A stretch of 64,000 bases of DNA. Origin: Falsirhodobacter sp. 20TX0035 (lineage in GTDB: Bacteria > Pseudomonadota > Alphaproteobacteria > Rhodobacterales > Rhodobacteraceae). Of this stretch, positions 1 through 8,980 are shown piece by piece (position 1 is the first letter of the stretch; every line of letters starts with the position of its first letter). Under the pieces are notes generated by a model. It had not been told where the DNA came from and did no database searches. It saw only the letters and a program-made list of their open reading frames with translations. Location of the stretch: NCBI RefSeq assembly GCF_028307215.1, contig NZ_JAQMHV010000013.1, forward strand, positions 1 to 64,000, given 5' to 3'. Position numbers and translations under genes: made by a program.

Positions 1-1
1 C

Positions 2-79
2 TGCCCCAACTGCGGCTATGACAAGGCGCGCGGCGACCAGTGCGAAAACTGCACCAAGCAGCTGGACCCCACGGACCCG
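2..79 (+). pseudogene. metG: methionyl-tRNA synthetase fragment ending at a chimeric junction
   Basis: Frame 2 from the first bases reads [17 protein letters not shown], then TKQLDPTD. This is the zinc-knuckle segment (CxxC...CxxC) of bacterial MetRS, which normally continues DLI and a long stretch of catalytic and anticodon-binding sequence. Here MetRS similarity stops at about base 76 and the reading frame changes to SMC. Only 26 codons are visible, so it cannot be functional as seen. The identification rests on recall of the conserved MetRS knuckle. Whether this is a real gene remnant or a contig-joining error cannot be decided from the window. Confidence 0.75.
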
Positions 80-1349
80 TCTGGCCGAGGCGGAAGCGAC
101 CGCCGCCGGCCTGCCCGATCTGGACGCGGCCCGCGCCGGGGTGGAGGAGGTGCGCGTCGCGCTGGAGGCCGCGCGCATCGCCATGCTGACCCGCCGCAGC
201 GCCCATGACGAGCTGAAGCGCGACGGTGTCGCCCGCGCCCGCCGCCGGGCCGAGATCGCGCGGGAGATGGGCACGTGGCGCGGCCGGCTGGACAATGCCG
301 AACGCCGCGCCGCCGAACTCGCCGATCGCCGGGCCGAGGCGGAGGCGGAACGCGAAGAGGCCACCCTGCTGCCCGAGGAACTGGCCGTCGCCCGTGAAGA
401 ACTGGTCGACCGGATCGAAGAGGCGGAGGCGCGTCGGGACGCCGCCCGCACCGCCCTGGACGCCGCCGAGGAGGCCGCCCGCGCCGCCCAGACCGCCGAG
501 CGCGACACCGAGCGCGCCGCCGGAGAGGCGCGCGAGGCCCGCGCCCGCGCCGAGGCCCTGCGCGACGCCGCCGCCACCGCCGTTCAGGCCGCCGCCGAGC
601 GCATCCACGAGGACACCGAACGCACCCCCGCCGAACTGCTGGCCAGTCTGAAGCTGGACCTTGCCGGGCTTCCCGACGCCTCGGCGCTGGAGGAGGAGAT
701 CTTCCGCCTGCGCCGCGCGCGCGACGGCCTTGGCGCCGTGAACCTGCGCGCCGAGGAAGACGCCCGCGCCATCGCCGAGGAGCACGGCACGCTGGCCGCC
801 GAGGCCGCCGATCTGGCCGAAGCCGTGAAGCGCCTGCGGGCCGGCATCGCGGGCCTGAACCGCGAAGGGCGCGAACGCCTTCTGGCCGCGTTCGAGCAGG
901 TGAATGCCAGCTTCGCCACCCTTTTTACCCATTTGTTCGGCGGGGGGGAGGCGCGGCTGGTGATGATCGAATCCGACGATCCGCTGGATGCGGGGCTGGA
1001 GATCATGTGCCAGCCGCCGGGCAAGAAGCTCTCCACCCTGTCGCTTCTGTCGGGGGGCGAACAGACCCTGACGGCGATGGCGCTGATCTTTGCCGTGTTC
1101 CTGGCCAACCCCGCGCCGATCTGCGTGCTGGACGAGGTGGATGCGCCTCTGGACGACGCCAACGTCACCCGCTTCTGCGATCTTCTGGACGAGATGACCC
1201 GCCGGACCGAAACGCGGTTCCTGATCATCACCCACCACGCCGTGACCATGGCGCGCATGGACCGGCTGTTCGGGGTGACCATGGTGGAACAGGGCGTCAG
1301 CCAGCTGGTCAGCGTGGACCTGAAGAAGGCGGAGGCGCTGGTCGGCTAA
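75..1349 (+). CDS. smc: chromosome segregation protein SMC, C-terminal part (5' truncated)
   Basis: SMC is the ATPase of the bacterial condensin that compacts and segregates origins. About 424 residues are present, out of roughly 1150 expected. They comprise an Ala/Glu/Arg-rich coiled-coil arm (to about base 750) and the C-terminal ATPase head. The head shows the ABC signature LSGGEQTL (bases 1047-1070), Walker B with D-loop [11 protein letters not shown] (around 1125-1157) and the switch histidine in IITHHAV. The N-terminal Walker A half, first arm and hinge are missing because the frame is joined to a MetRS fragment around base 75-80. The apparent ATG at base 18 lies in out-of-frame MetRS sequence and is not a real start. 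The stop overlaps the stop of the convergent MOSC gene by 4 bases. Confidence 0.9.
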
Positions 1350-1885
1350 AGCTTCATGATGCGGTCGCCGACCCGCACCTCCCCGTCCCGTTCCACCGAA
1401 CACAGGATGCCGCGCAGGCGCAGTTCGGGGTGGCCGGGCGCGGTGATCCAGTCCTTCGCGGCGTTTCCATAGCGGACCTTCCACTTCACGCAGCCGTCGT
1501 TGAAGACGTCCGACACCCGCACCACGGCCGTGCCCACCTGCAATAGGGAGTCGACAGGCACATTCGCCTCGGACAGGTCCATGTCGGCGATCACTGGATC
1601 GCCCGGATGCGGCTGCGCGCGGTCCCGCCAGACGAGGTCCAGCACCCGTTGCGGCAGGATCGACACTTGGATCGCCGGATGGGGCCGCCCGTCGGGCAGG
1701 CGCAGCCAAGGGCGGGACAGCCAACGGTCGCCCGGGACGCCCTCGGCCACGGTAAGGCGCAGGCGGTCGGGGAAGACGCGTTCGCCCACGCCGGGGCGGA
1801 AGCACAGGCCGGTGACGGGGGCATGATCCTTGGGCGCGGCCTGCACATGGGGCAGGGCGGCCTGCAAGTCATCGAACGCGATCAC
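1346..1885 (-). CDS. MOSC domain-containing protein
   Basis: A 179-residue protein whose C-terminal two thirds match the MOSC (molybdenum cofactor sulfurase C-terminal) fold: GVPGDRW near residue 50, a central [13 protein letters not shown] with the conserved Cys about residue 133, and the closing [19 protein letters not shown] proteins bind sulfur or molybdopterin species. This one has no N-terminal PLP or beta-barrel domain, so substrate is unknown. The start is GTG, overlapping the TGA of the upstream glycosyltransferase (GTGA), which implies translational coupling. A catalytic role in Moco maturation is only inferred. Confidence 0.8.
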   Translation of the reverse strand: MIAFDDLQAALPHVQAAPKDHAPVTGLCFRPGVGERVFPDRLRLTVAEGVPGDRWLSRPWLRLPDGRPHPAIQVSILPQRVLDLVWRDRAQPHPGDPVIADMDLSEANVPVDSLLQVGTAVVRVSDVFNDGCVKWKVRYGNAAKDWITAPGHPELRLRGILCSVERDGEVRVGDRIMKL

Positions 1886-2745
1886 AGTGCGGCGGCCTTT
1901 CGGGGCAGGTCAAGATCGGCGTCGATAAGCAGCCCGTCCTCGCGCAGCCGGTCAAGTATATGCGCGGGCGGTGCCATGACCGCGTCGTAGAAGGCGCGGA
2001 CGCGGTCGGGACCGGCAGTGGACAGGAAGTCGTTCAGCGGCGCGTTGTTGGTGTAGGCCCCGCGTTCCAGCCGGAAGGGCAGGCGCTCCAGCCAGGCCTC
2101 CCGGTCCTGCGCGTGGAAGTGCAGCAGCGGCAGGTCGTCGGTGAAGCCGATGCCGGTGATCCGTTCCTTGTTCAGAAAGCCGCCATGCAGGCGCGGTTCC
2201 AGCCCCGGCACCCCCGTGCGGAAGATGGCCTTGCCCACGATGTGGCTGAGGGCGCCACTGGCCATGGCCGGGGCGAAATCGCCGAAGGCCGCGATGCGCT
2301 GTTCCAGATCGCGCAACGGGGCGCGGAAGCTGCGGGCGGTGAAGATGTCGGGGGAAAGGTCGGGATCGTGCAACGCTTCCCACGGGCGCATCCGCACCAT
2401 GATCGCGTCGGTGCCGGCCAGAACCTCCGCCACGGGACGCTCCGGCCGCATGAACTCGTCCACGTCCAGATGCGCGATCCAGGGCAGGGGGGCCGCGTCG
2501 TACAGGCGGCGGATGTTGCGGGACTGGCGGTTCTGGTGCCGGTCGGGCCGCCGCTTGCCCCACCATGCGTCGTCGCAGCGGATCACGGTCACGCGGTCCA
2601 GCCCGCGCAGACGGTCGGCGGCCGGATCGTCGGGGTCGTCCAGATGCAGCCAGACATGCGCCGCGCCCAAGCCCAGATGGTGGGCCAGAAAGGCACGCAG
2701 CTGATCTTCGGGCGCGCGGGCGGTGATGCAGATTCCCCAGTCCAT
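1882..2745 (-). CDS. glycosyltransferase family 2-like protein
   Basis: A 287-residue predicted cytoplasmic protein. It begins WGICITARAPEDQLRAFLAHH, typical of the Glyco_tranf_2_4 type of GT-A enzymes, and carries the metal/nucleotide-sugar DxD motif in HLDVDEF (residues 92-98), followed by the RMRPW segment. The later LLHFHAQDREAW is also typical. The ATG at 2745 is chosen over an in-frame start 63 bases upstream because GGAAGGAC lies just before it and homology begins there. It overlaps the MOSC gene by 4 bases. Donor and acceptor sugars cannot be told. A role in surface polysaccharide decoration is inference. Confidence 0.75.
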   Translation of the reverse strand: MDWGICITARAPEDQLRAFLAHHLGLGAAHVWLHLDDPDDPAADRLRGLDRVTVIRCDDAWWGKRRPDRHQNRQSRNIRRLYDAAPLPWIAHLDVDEFMRPERPVAEVLAGTDAIMVRMRPWEALHDPDLSPDIFTARSFRAPLRDLEQRIAAFGDFAPAMASGALSHIVGKAIFRTGVPGLEPRLHGGFLNKERITGIGFTDDLPLLHFHAQDREAWLERLPFRLERGAYTNNAPLNDFLSTAGPDRVRAFYDAVMAPPAHILDRLREDGLLIDADLDLPRKAAAL

Positions 2746-2825
2746 ATTCGTCCTTCCGGGCCGTCCGCCCACTTGAATTTCCGCCCCGGCGGGCAAGATC
2801 TTAATCATGACCGGAGGAGGCTGTC

Positions 2826-3173
2826 ATGCTGGAATATCTGACCGAGGATCTGCGCGACGGATTGCGGCAGGCGGCCGCCCGAACCCGACGCCGGTCGCGG
2901 CTGCACGTGCAGCTGGGCGAGGCGGTGTTCCCCGTGACGCGGATGTGGGCTACAGGCCTTGCCGTCGGCGCCGACCGGCTGACGCATCTGCGCGGGCTGG
3001 TGGACCTTTACGACGGTCCCCGCCACATCGGCCACTGCCTGATCGTCGCCTCCGTCCTGGAGGGGGAGGAGCTGGTGTGCGAGTTCAAGTCCTTCCAGCC
3101 GATCAGCGACGGCCCGCCCGTCGACTTCGAACGGACGGGCGAACCGGTGGCGGGCTACCTGCCCGCCTATTGA
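2826..3173 (+). CDS. conserved hypothetical protein, 115 aa
   Basis: I do not recognise a named family. The 115-residue protein has an arginine-rich N-terminal helix (residues 9-27), then a mixed beta-rich body containing WATGLAVGAD, GHCLIVASVL and CEFKSFQP, without signal peptide or membrane segment. The compact shape suggests a small cytosolic binding domain. An AGGAGG Shine-Dalgarno lies 5-10 bases before the ATG, so translation is likely. It is transcribed divergently from the glycosyltransferase and converges on the MalY-type gene with a 7-base overlap of the two 3' ends. Confidence 0.65.
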   Translation: MLEYLTEDLRDGLRQAAARTRRRSRLHVQLGEAVFPVTRMWATGLAVGADRLTHLRGLVDLYDGPRHIGHCLIVASVLEGEELVCEFKSFQPISDGPPVDFERTGEPVAGYLPAY

Positions 3174-4339
3174 AGGTCGGCGAACACGTCGGTCAGCCGC
3201 GCGCAGGCGTCCTCGATCATGGCGCGCGGCATGGCGATGTTGAAGCGCAGGAACGTCTCGCCCCCCGGGCCGAAGCTGGGGCCGTAATTCGTGGCGATGC
3301 CGCCCTGCTTTTCCACCCGCGTGATGATCTCCTCGGCCGGCATGCCGGTGCCCGCGAAATCGACCCACGCAAGATACGTCGCCTCCATCGGCATGGACCG
3401 CAGGCCGGGGATCGCGTTCACCGTTTCGTCGAACATCCGGCGGTTTTCGTTCAGATAGGCCATCAGCCGGTCCACCCATTCCGCGCCCTCGGGGGAATAG
3501 GCGGCCTCGGCCATCCGCAGCCCAAAGCTGTTGGGGGAGATGCCCAGCGCCGCCAGACGGGCCCCGAAGCGTTCGCGCAAGCCCGGATCGGGAATGATCA
3601 CGTTGCCGGTGTGGCTGCCCGCGATGTTGAACGTCTTGGTGGAGGCCGTCATCATCACCAGACGGTCCGCGATGTCCGGCGCGGCCACGGGCATGGGGAT
3701 GTGCTTGTGGCCGGGGAAGACCAAGTCGTGGTGAATCTCGTCGGACACCAGGATCAGGTCGTGACGGCGGCAGAACCCAGCCACGCCGCGCAACTCCTCC
3801 GCCGTCCAGACGCGGCCGCCGGGGTTGTGCGGCGAACACAGGATCAGCATCTTCTCGGACCCGGTCATCTGCGCGTCCCATGCGTCGAAGTCCATGGCAT
3901 AGAGGCCGTCCACCTGCGCCAGCGGGCAGGACACGACCGTGCGCCCCGCGGCGGCGATGACGCGGGCAAAGGCGTGATACACGGGCGTCAGCAGCACCAC
4001 CCCGTCCCCCGGTGCCGTGAAGGCGTCCACGCACAGGGCCGTGCCGTTGACAAGGCCGTGGGTGGTGAAGATGGCCTCCCGCTCCACCTCCCATCCGTGG
4101 CGTTCGCGCATCCACCAGCAGATCGCGTCCAGATAGGCGCGATCGTCGCCGTAATAGCCGTAGACGCCGTGATCGGTCATGTCGGTCAGGGCCTTCTGGA
4201 CGCAGGCGGGGGGCCGGAACTCCATATCCGCCACCCACATGGCCAGACCCTGACCCTTCGGCACGTCGTACAAGGTTTCCATCATGTCCCATTTCACCGA
4301 ATGGGTGCCGAAACGGTCGATCGGATCGTCAAAGCTCAT
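3167..4339 (-). CDS. MalY/PatB family PLP-dependent C-S lyase/aminotransferase
   Basis: A 390-residue fold-type I PLP enzyme. The MalY/PatB branch is indicated by the N-terminal DRFGTHSVKWD and WVADMEF, then SPHNPGG (169-175), the PLP-contacting SDEIHHDL (199-206) and the PLP lysine K235 in STKTFNIAGSHTGN. These enzymes usually cleave cystathionine or related thioethers (beta C-S lyase) and some act as regulators. The ATG at 4339 is preceded by AGGAG and agrees with family length. An upstream extension of 36 residues is rejected as it looks like leader sequence. It is divergent from the deformylase genes. The exact substrate is not determinable. Confidence 0.88.
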   Translation of the reverse strand: MSFDDPIDRFGTHSVKWDMMETLYDVPKGQGLAMWVADMEFRPPACVQKALTDMTDHGVYGYYGDDRAYLDAICWWMRERHGWEVEREAIFTTHGLVNGTALCVDAFTAPGDGVVLLTPVYHAFARVIAAAGRTVVSCPLAQVDGLYAMDFDAWDAQMTGSEKMLILCSPHNPGGRVWTAEELRGVAGFCRRHDLILVSDEIHHDLVFPGHKHIPMPVAAPDIADRLVMMTASTKTFNIAGSHTGNVIIPDPGLRERFGARLAALGISPNSFGLRMAEAAYSPEGAEWVDRLMAYLNENRRMFDETVNAIPGLRSMPMEATYLAWVDFAGTGMPAEEIITRVEKQGGIATNYGPSFGPGGETFLRFNIAMPRAMIEDACARLTDVFADLQ

Positions 4340-4378
4340 CGCGCTCTCCTGTTTGCGGGGAAGCGTAAAGCGGAAGGA

Positions 4379-4407
4379 TTGCAGCGGCAACGCGCTTGTC
4401 CTACATC
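4379..4407 (+). promoter_or_regulatory. putative promoter for def
   Basis: TTGCAG (4379-4384) and TACATC (4402-4407) are separated by 17 bases. The predicted transcription start falls at or within a base or two of the def ATG at 4414, and no Shine-Dalgarno is visible there, so the transcript might be leaderless. This comes from visual matching to the sigma-70 consensus only. Confidence 0.3.
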
Positions 4408-4413
4408 GTCGGC

Positions 4414-4938
4414 ATGATACGCCCCATCCTGATCCATCCCGATCCACGCCTGAAAAAGGTCTGCCCGCCGGTCGAATCCATCACGGACGAGATCCGCGCG
4501 CTGGGCCGCGACATGCTGGACACGATGTACGACGCGCCGGGCGTGGGGCTGGCCGGTCCGCAGATCGGCGTCATGAAGCGGATCATCACGATGGACTGCA
4601 CCAAGGACCCCGAAGCGGCGCCCCAGCCCATGGTTCTGGTCAATCCCGAGATCACGTGGTCCTCGGACGAGGGGAGCACCTACGAGGAGGGCTGCCTGTC
4701 CATCCCCGACCAGTACGCCGAGGTGGAACGCCCCGCCCGCGTCCGCGTCCGCTGGACCGACCTTGAAGGGCAGGAGCGCGAGCAGGAGTTCGACGGCCTG
4801 TGGGCGACCTGCGTCCAGCACGAGATCGACCACCTGAACGGCAAGCTGTTCATCGACCACATCGGCCCGCTGAAGCGCCAGATGATCACGCGCAAGATGC
4901 AGAAGCTGAAGCGCGACCGCGCGCGTGATCCCGCATGA
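4414..4938 (+). CDS. def: peptide deformylase
   Basis: Removes the N-formyl group from nascent proteins using a metal ion (usually Fe2+). All three deformylase motifs are intact: GVGLAGPQ (43-50), EGCLS (92-96) with metal ligand Cys94, and QHEIDH (135-140) with ligands His136/His140 and catalytic Glu137. Length is 174 residues. The ATG at 4414 is preferred because its MIRPILIHPDPRL matches the start of the downstream paralogue. A TTG at 4396 in frame is possible. It overlaps the second deformylase-like gene (ATGA). That gene is followed by fmt, so formyl addition and removal are encoded together. Confidence 0.93.
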   Translation: MIRPILIHPDPRLKKVCPPVESITDEIRALGRDMLDTMYDAPGVGLAGPQIGVMKRIITMDCTKDPEAAPQPMVLVNPEITWSSDEGSTYEEGCLSIPDQYAEVERPARVRVRWTDLEGQEREQEFDGLWATCVQHEIDHLNGKLFIDHIGPLKRQMITRKMQKLKRDRARDPA

Positions 4939-5432
4939 TCCGCCCCTTCATCCTTTGGCCTGACGCGCGCCTGCGCACCCCCGCCGCGCCGGTGGAGGCG
5001 ATCACCGACGAGATCCGCACCCTTTGGGCCGACATGGTGGAGACGATGGACGCCATGCCCGGCTACGGCCTTGCCGCGCCGCAGATCGGCGTGATGCGGC
5101 GGCTGGCGGTGGTGGACTGTTCGGCCGAACGCGGCAAGGCGATCCTTCTGGCCAATCCCGAAGTGCTCCACGCCTCTGTGCAGCCGCGCGAGCATGAGGA
5201 GGCGAGCCCCAACCTGCCGGGCGTGCACGCCGCCATTACGCGCCCCCGCGCCGTGACCGTGCGCTTCCTGAACGCCGACGGGGAAATGGAGGATCGTGAT
5301 TTCGTCGGCCTCTGGGCGACCTCCGTCCAGCACCAGATCGATCATCTGAACGGCCGGATGTATTTCGACCATCTGTCGCCGCTGAAGCGCAAGATGCTGA
5401 TCGCGAAGGCCCGGAAACAGACGCGGAGGTAA
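4935..5432 (+). CDS. degenerate peptide deformylase-like protein (probably inactive)
   Basis: A 165-residue paralogue of the preceding deformylase, alignable from [13 protein letters not shown] to the end. Motif 1 GYGLAAPQ (43-50) is kept. In motif 2 the EEGCLSIP of the active enzyme is EEASPNLP (88-95), so the metal-ligand Cys is Ser91. In motif 3 HEIDH is HQIDH (133-137), so the catalytic Glu is Gln134. Both metal-binding histidines remain. Loss of the Cys ligand and the general base predicts no normal deformylase activity. The intact frame and coupling to def argue that it is maintained. A regulatory, structural or altered-substrate role is inference. Confidence 0.85.
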   Translation: MIRPFILWPDARLRTPAAPVEAITDEIRTLWADMVETMDAMPGYGLAAPQIGVMRRLAVVDCSAERGKAILLANPEVLHASVQPREHEEASPNLPGVHAAITRPRAVTVRFLNADGEMEDRDFVGLWATSVQHQIDHLNGRMYFDHLSPLKRKMLIAKARKQTRR

Positions 5433-5434
5433 GG

Positions 5435-6325
5435 ATGAAGGTCATCTTCATGGGCACGCCCGATTTTTCGGTGCCCGCGCTGGAGGCGCTGCACGCGGCA
5501 CATGAGGTGATCTGCGTCTACACCCAGCCGCCCCGCCCCGCCGGCCGCGGCAAGAAGGACCGTCCCACCCCCGTCCATGCCCGCGCCCTGGAACTGGGCC
5601 TGCCCGTCCGCCATCCCGCCCGCCTGAAATCGGCCGAGGATCAGGCCGATTTCGCCGCGCTGGGCGCGGACATCGCCGTGGTGGTCGCGTACGGGCTGAT
5701 CCTGCCGCAGGCGATCCTCGATGCGCCGCGGCTGGGCTGCCTGAACATCCACGCCTCGCTTCTGCCGCGCTGGCGGGGGGCGGCCCCGATCCACCGCGCG
5801 ATCTTGGCCGGCGACGCGGAGACCGGCATCTGCATCATGCAGATGGAGGCGGGGCTGGACACCGGCCCCGTGATCCTGCGCGAGGCGACGCCCATCGGGT
5901 CCGAGGACACCACCGCCACCCTGCACGACCGCCTGTCGGCCATGGGCGCGCAGGGCATCCTTCGGGCGCTGGAAGGCGATCTGGTGTCCGACCCGCAGCC
6001 CGAGGAAGGCGTGACCTACGCCGCCAAGATCGACAAGGCCGAAGCGCGCATCGACTGGTCCCGCCCGGCCGTCGAGGTGGACCGCCAGATCCGCGGCCTG
6101 TCGCCGTTCCCCGGCGCCTGGTGTCTGGTGGAGGGGGAGCGGCTGAAGCTGCTGTCCAGCCGCCTGACCGAAGGGCAGGGCGAACCGGGGAAGGTTCTGG
6201 ACGGGCTGACGATCGCCTGCGGCGCGGGCGCGGTGGCGATCACGCAGGCCCAGCGCGAAGGCAAGCGCCCCATGGGGCCCGAGGAACTGCTGCGGGGTCT
6301 AACCCTGCCGGAGCGTCTGGGCTGA
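5435..6325 (+). CDS. fmt: methionyl-tRNA formyltransferase
   Basis: Transfers a formyl group from 10-formyl-tetrahydrofolate to Met-tRNAfMet, producing initiator tRNA for translation. The 296-residue protein opens with [16 protein letters not shown]. It holds the catalytic triad region Asn104, His106 and Asp142 around [14 protein letters not shown] (106-119) and the C-terminal tRNA-binding OB-like domain (about 205-296). It begins 2 bases after the deformylase-like stop, with GGAGG upstream of its ATG. Its stop lies 2 bases from the end of convergent rnhA. Confidence 0.96.
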   Translation: MKVIFMGTPDFSVPALEALHAAHEVICVYTQPPRPAGRGKKDRPTPVHARALELGLPVRHPARLKSAEDQADFAALGADIAVVVAYGLILPQAILDAPRLGCLNIHASLLPRWRGAAPIHRAILAGDAETGICIMQMEAGLDTGPVILREATPIGSEDTTATLHDRLSAMGAQGILRALEGDLVSDPQPEEGVTYAAKIDKAEARIDWSRPAVEVDRQIRGLSPFPGAWCLVEGERLKLLSSRLTEGQGEPGKVLDGLTIACGAGAVAITQAQREGKRPMGPEELLRGLTLPERLG

Positions 6326-6327
6326 GG

Positions 6328-6786
6328 TCAGGGCTTCTTCTTGAAGGGCGCCATGCCCTGCCGCGCCAGTTCGTCCGCGCGTTCGTTCTCGGCGTGACCG
6401 GCATGGCCCTTGATCCAGCGCCATTCGACCTTGTGGCGGGCCTGCGCCTCATCCAGGCGCTTCCACAGGTCGTCGTTCTTCACGGGCTTGCGGTCGGCCG
6501 TCTTCCAGCCGTTCCGCTTCCAGCCGTGGATCCAGCCCGTGACCCCGTTCTTCACATAGGCCGAGTCGGTGACGACGATCAGCGTCGTGTCGCGCGTCAG
6601 CGCCTCTAGCGCCGAAATGGCGGCCAGAAGTTCCATGCGGTTGTTGGTGGTCATGGCTTCGCCGCCGTTCAGCGTGCGTTCCTTCAGGACGGTGTCGCCG
6701 TCCTTGGCAAGCATGAGGACGCCCCAGCCGCCGGGGCCGGGGTTTCCGCTGCAAGCGCCATCGGTGTATGCGTAAAGGTCAGGCAT
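6328..6786 (-). CDS. rnhA: ribonuclease HI
   Basis: Degrades the RNA strand of RNA:DNA hybrids. The 152-residue protein has the complete active site: Asp9 ([16 protein letters not shown]), Glu52 (RMELLAAI), Asp74 (VTDSAYV) and Asp138 (ERADELA), plus the flexible-loop His region KGHAGH (126-131). It also carries the basic handle [11 protein letters not shown]. It lies downstream of ispH and a small membrane ORF on the same strand, so it may be cotranscribed with them. Confidence 0.95.
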   Translation of the reverse strand: MPDLYAYTDGACSGNPGPGGWGVLMLAKDGDTVLKERTLNGGEAMTTNNRMELLAAISALEALTRDTTLIVVTDSAYVKNGVTGWIHGWKRNGWKTADRKPVKNDDLWKRLDEAQARHKVEWRWIKGHAGHAENERADELARQGMAPFKKKP

Positions 6787-6825
6787 GGGGGCGGGCTATC
6801 GCAAGGGCGCGGCCCGCGCAAGCGC

Positions 6826-6927
6826 TCAGCGCCGCGTGTTGGCCGTGACGCGGACGCAGGCCGGTTCGGGGCGCGTCACGAGGGCGACAAGGGCAAGGGC
6901 CGACATGGTGGCAAAGAGAGCGATCAT
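6826..6927 (-). CDS. putative 33-residue single-helix membrane protein
   Basis: A short frame in the ispH-rnhA gap. It begins MIALFATMSALALVALVTRP, a hydrophobic segment long enough for one transmembrane helix or uncleaved signal, followed by a short basic tail ending NTRR. GGAGGAG sits 9 bases before the ATG, an unusually strong ribosome binding site for a chance ORF. There is no recognisable family. Expression is inferred from the ribosome binding site and placement between two co-oriented genes. It could instead be a leader peptide for rnhA. Confidence 0.45.
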   Translation of the reverse strand: MIALFATMSALALVALVTRPEPACVRVTANTRR

Positions 6928-6978
6928 GCGTAGAAACTCCTCCGTATCCCCGCAGCGTTCCACCCTGCGCCGGGAATG

Positions 6979-7941
6979 TCAAATGGTGTCTGCCACGGGT
7001 TCGCGCAAGACGCGGGGAACCTTGAATTCCACCCGTTCCTTGGCGGTTTCCACCAGTTCCACCGTGGTGTCGAAGCGGGCGCGGAAAGCGTCGATCACCT
7101 CGTTCACCAGAAGTTCGGGGGCGCTGGCCCCGGCGGTGATTCCCACGCTGCGGATGCCCTCCAGCGCGCGCCAGTCGATGTCGGCGGCGCGCTGCACCAG
7201 CTGGGCATAGGCGCAGCCCGCAGCGCTCCCCACCTCCACCAGACGGCGGGAGTTGGAGGAGTTCGGCGCCCCGATCACCAGCAGCGCGTCGATCTTGTTC
7301 GCGATGGCCTTCACCGACATCTGCCGGTTGGTGGTTGCATAGCAGATGTCTTCCTTGTGCGGCCCGACGATGGCCGGGAAGCGGGCGCGCAGCGCGTCCA
7401 CGATGCCCGCCGTGTCGTCCACCGACAGGGTGGTCTGGGTGATGAAGGCCAGCCGTTCGGGATCGCGCACGGTCAGGCCTGCCACATCCTCGGCCGTTTC
7501 GACCAGCAGCACCTCTCCGGGCGGAAGCTGGCCCATGGTGCCGATGGTTTCGGGATGGCCCGCATGGCCGATCATCACCATCTGAAGGCCGTCCTGATGA
7601 TGGCGTTCGGCCTCGATGTGCACCTTGGACACCAGGGGGCAGGTAGCGTCGACATAGACCATCTCGCGGCGTGCCGCCTCGGCCGGGACGGCCTTGGGAA
7701 CGCCATGGGCGGAAAAGATCACGGGGCGGTCGCCTGGAACCTCGTCCAGCTCCTCCACGAAGATGGCGCCCTGGTCGCGCAGCGTGTCCACCACGAACTT
7801 GTTGTGCACGATCTCGTGCCGGACATAGACGGGCGCGCCCCATTTCTGCAGCGCCAGCTCCACGATCTTGATCGCGCGGTCCACGCCGGCGCAGAAACCG
7901 CGCGGCGCAGCCAGATAAAGCATCAGGGGGGGCAGGGACAT
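6979..7941 (-). CDS. ispH: 4-hydroxy-3-methylbut-2-enyl diphosphate reductase
   Basis: The last step of the MEP isoprenoid pathway, reducing HMBPP to IPP/DMAPP with a [4Fe-4S] cluster. The 320-residue protein shows the three cluster cysteines: C17 ([11 protein letters not shown]), C101 (DATCPLV) and C200 ([11 protein letters not shown]). It also shows the HEIVHNK and GHAGHPE substrate histidines. The start at 7941 gives family length. Much longer upstream in-frame sequence is antisense to folK and discarded. It is divergent from folK. Confidence 0.96.
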   Translation of the reverse strand: MSLPPLMLYLAAPRGFCAGVDRAIKIVELALQKWGAPVYVRHEIVHNKFVVDTLRDQGAIFVEELDEVPGDRPVIFSAHGVPKAVPAEAARREMVYVDATCPLVSKVHIEAERHHQDGLQMVMIGHAGHPETIGTMGQLPPGEVLLVETAEDVAGLTVRDPERLAFITQTTLSVDDTAGIVDALRARFPAIVGPHKEDICYATTNRQMSVKAIANKIDALLVIGAPNSSNSRRLVEVGSAAGCAYAQLVQRAADIDWRALEGIRSVGITAGASAPELLVNEVIDAFRARFDTTVELVETAKERVEFKVPRVLREPVADTI

Positions 7942-8016
7942 GCGGGCTTGCCTTCGTTGATCCGCTGTCAGAGGTATGATGCGGGGCGGCCCCCGTCCAG
8001 CCCCGAAGGGGGAAAC

Positions 8017-8574
8017 ATGCAGGGCTTCGTGGCCTTGGGCGGCAACCGCCCGCACCTTGAACACCTGCCGGCAGACTTGCTGCGGCTGGCGCTGGACGCC
8101 TTCGCGGCCGAGGGAATCACCCTGCGCGCTGTCAGCCCCCTCTATGCGACGCCCGCCTTTCCTGCAGGCTCCGGTCCCGATTACGTGAACGCCGTGGCCG
8201 AGGTGGAGTGGCCCGGCACGCCCGAGGATCTGCTGGCCGCGCTGCACCGCATCGAATCTGGGGCGGGGCGGGAACGGGCCTTGCGCTGGGGGCCGCGCAC
8301 CCTGGATCTGGATCTGCTGGCCCTTGGGGACGAGGTGCGGCCGGACGTGGCACAGTGGCAACGCTGGCACGACCTGTCCCCGGATCGCCAGCAGGAGGAG
8401 GCTCCAGACCGCCTGATCCTTCCGCACCCGCGGCTTCAGGACCGAACCTTCGTGCTGGTTCCTTGGGCCGACATCGCCCCCGGCTGGCGCCATCCGGTGC
8501 TGGGACCGACGGTGCGCGAGCTTCTGGCGGTCCTTCCCGATGCGGACCTTGTCAAGAGGCTTGATTTCGCGTAA
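8017..8574 (+). CDS. folK: 2-amino-4-hydroxy-6-hydroxymethyldihydropteridine diphosphokinase
   Basis: Pyrophosphorylates the pterin intermediate of folate synthesis. The 185-residue protein begins [13 protein letters not shown] and contains the family signature [12 protein letters not shown] (90-101) with metal-binding Asp97 and Asp99, then [19 protein letters not shown]. The region between about 107 and 135, including the [15 protein letters not shown] segment, is an insertion relative to the E. coli enzyme. The ATG at 8017 follows a GAAGGGGG ribosome binding site. It stands just before rpoZ, with no other folate gene here. Confidence 0.93.
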   Translation: MQGFVALGGNRPHLEHLPADLLRLALDAFAAEGITLRAVSPLYATPAFPAGSGPDYVNAVAEVEWPGTPEDLLAALHRIESGAGRERALRWGPRTLDLDLLALGDEVRPDVAQWQRWHDLSPDRQQEEAPDRLILPHPRLQDRTFVLVPWADIAPGWRHPVLGPTVRELLAVLPDADLVKRLDFA

Positions 8575-8611
8575 GACACCCGTTCTGTGCCCCTCATTCC
8601 TGGAGAGACCG

Positions 8612-8965
8612 ATGGCCCGCGTGACGGTCGAAGATTGCGTTGACAAGGTTCCGAACCGGTTCGAACTGGTGATGCTGGCCGCGCATCGTGCGCGCGAGAT
8701 CGCCACCGGCTCCCCCATCACGGTGGACCGCGACAACGACAAGAACCCCGTCGTGTCACTGCGCGAGATCGCGGACGAGACGCAGCCCGCCGACGCGCTG
8801 CGCGAACGCCTGATCGAAAGCCACCAGACCCAGATCGAGGTGGACGAGCCCGAAGAGGATCGGATGGCCACCCTGATGGGCGGCGAGGCGGACCGTCCGG
8901 CCCAGGACGATATGTCCGAGGAAAAACTGCTGCGCGCCCTCATGGAAGCGCAAGGCCAGAACTGA
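8612..8965 (+). CDS. rpoZ: RNA polymerase omega subunit
   Basis: The 117-residue omega subunit assists assembly of beta' and, in proteobacteria, forms part of one ppGpp binding site. It begins [20 protein letters not shown], then AAHRARE and the acidic tail with a helical end. GGAGAG precedes the ATG at 8612. It is immediately upstream of rel, the usual rpoZ-rel/spoT pairing, which couples the alarmone synthase to its polymerase target. Confidence 0.96.
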   Translation: MARVTVEDCVDKVPNRFELVMLAAHRAREIATGSPITVDRDNDKNPVVSLREIADETQPADALRERLIESHQTQIEVDEPEEDRMATLMGGEADRPAQDDMSEEKLLRALMEAQGQN

Positions 8966-8980
8966 GCGGATGCGGCAAGG

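Noticed and set aside
6976-8016. In-frame extension of folK upstream through the ispH region
   Set aside because: It is antisense to ispH. folK homology starts exactly at the ATG at 8017 with a good ribosome binding site.
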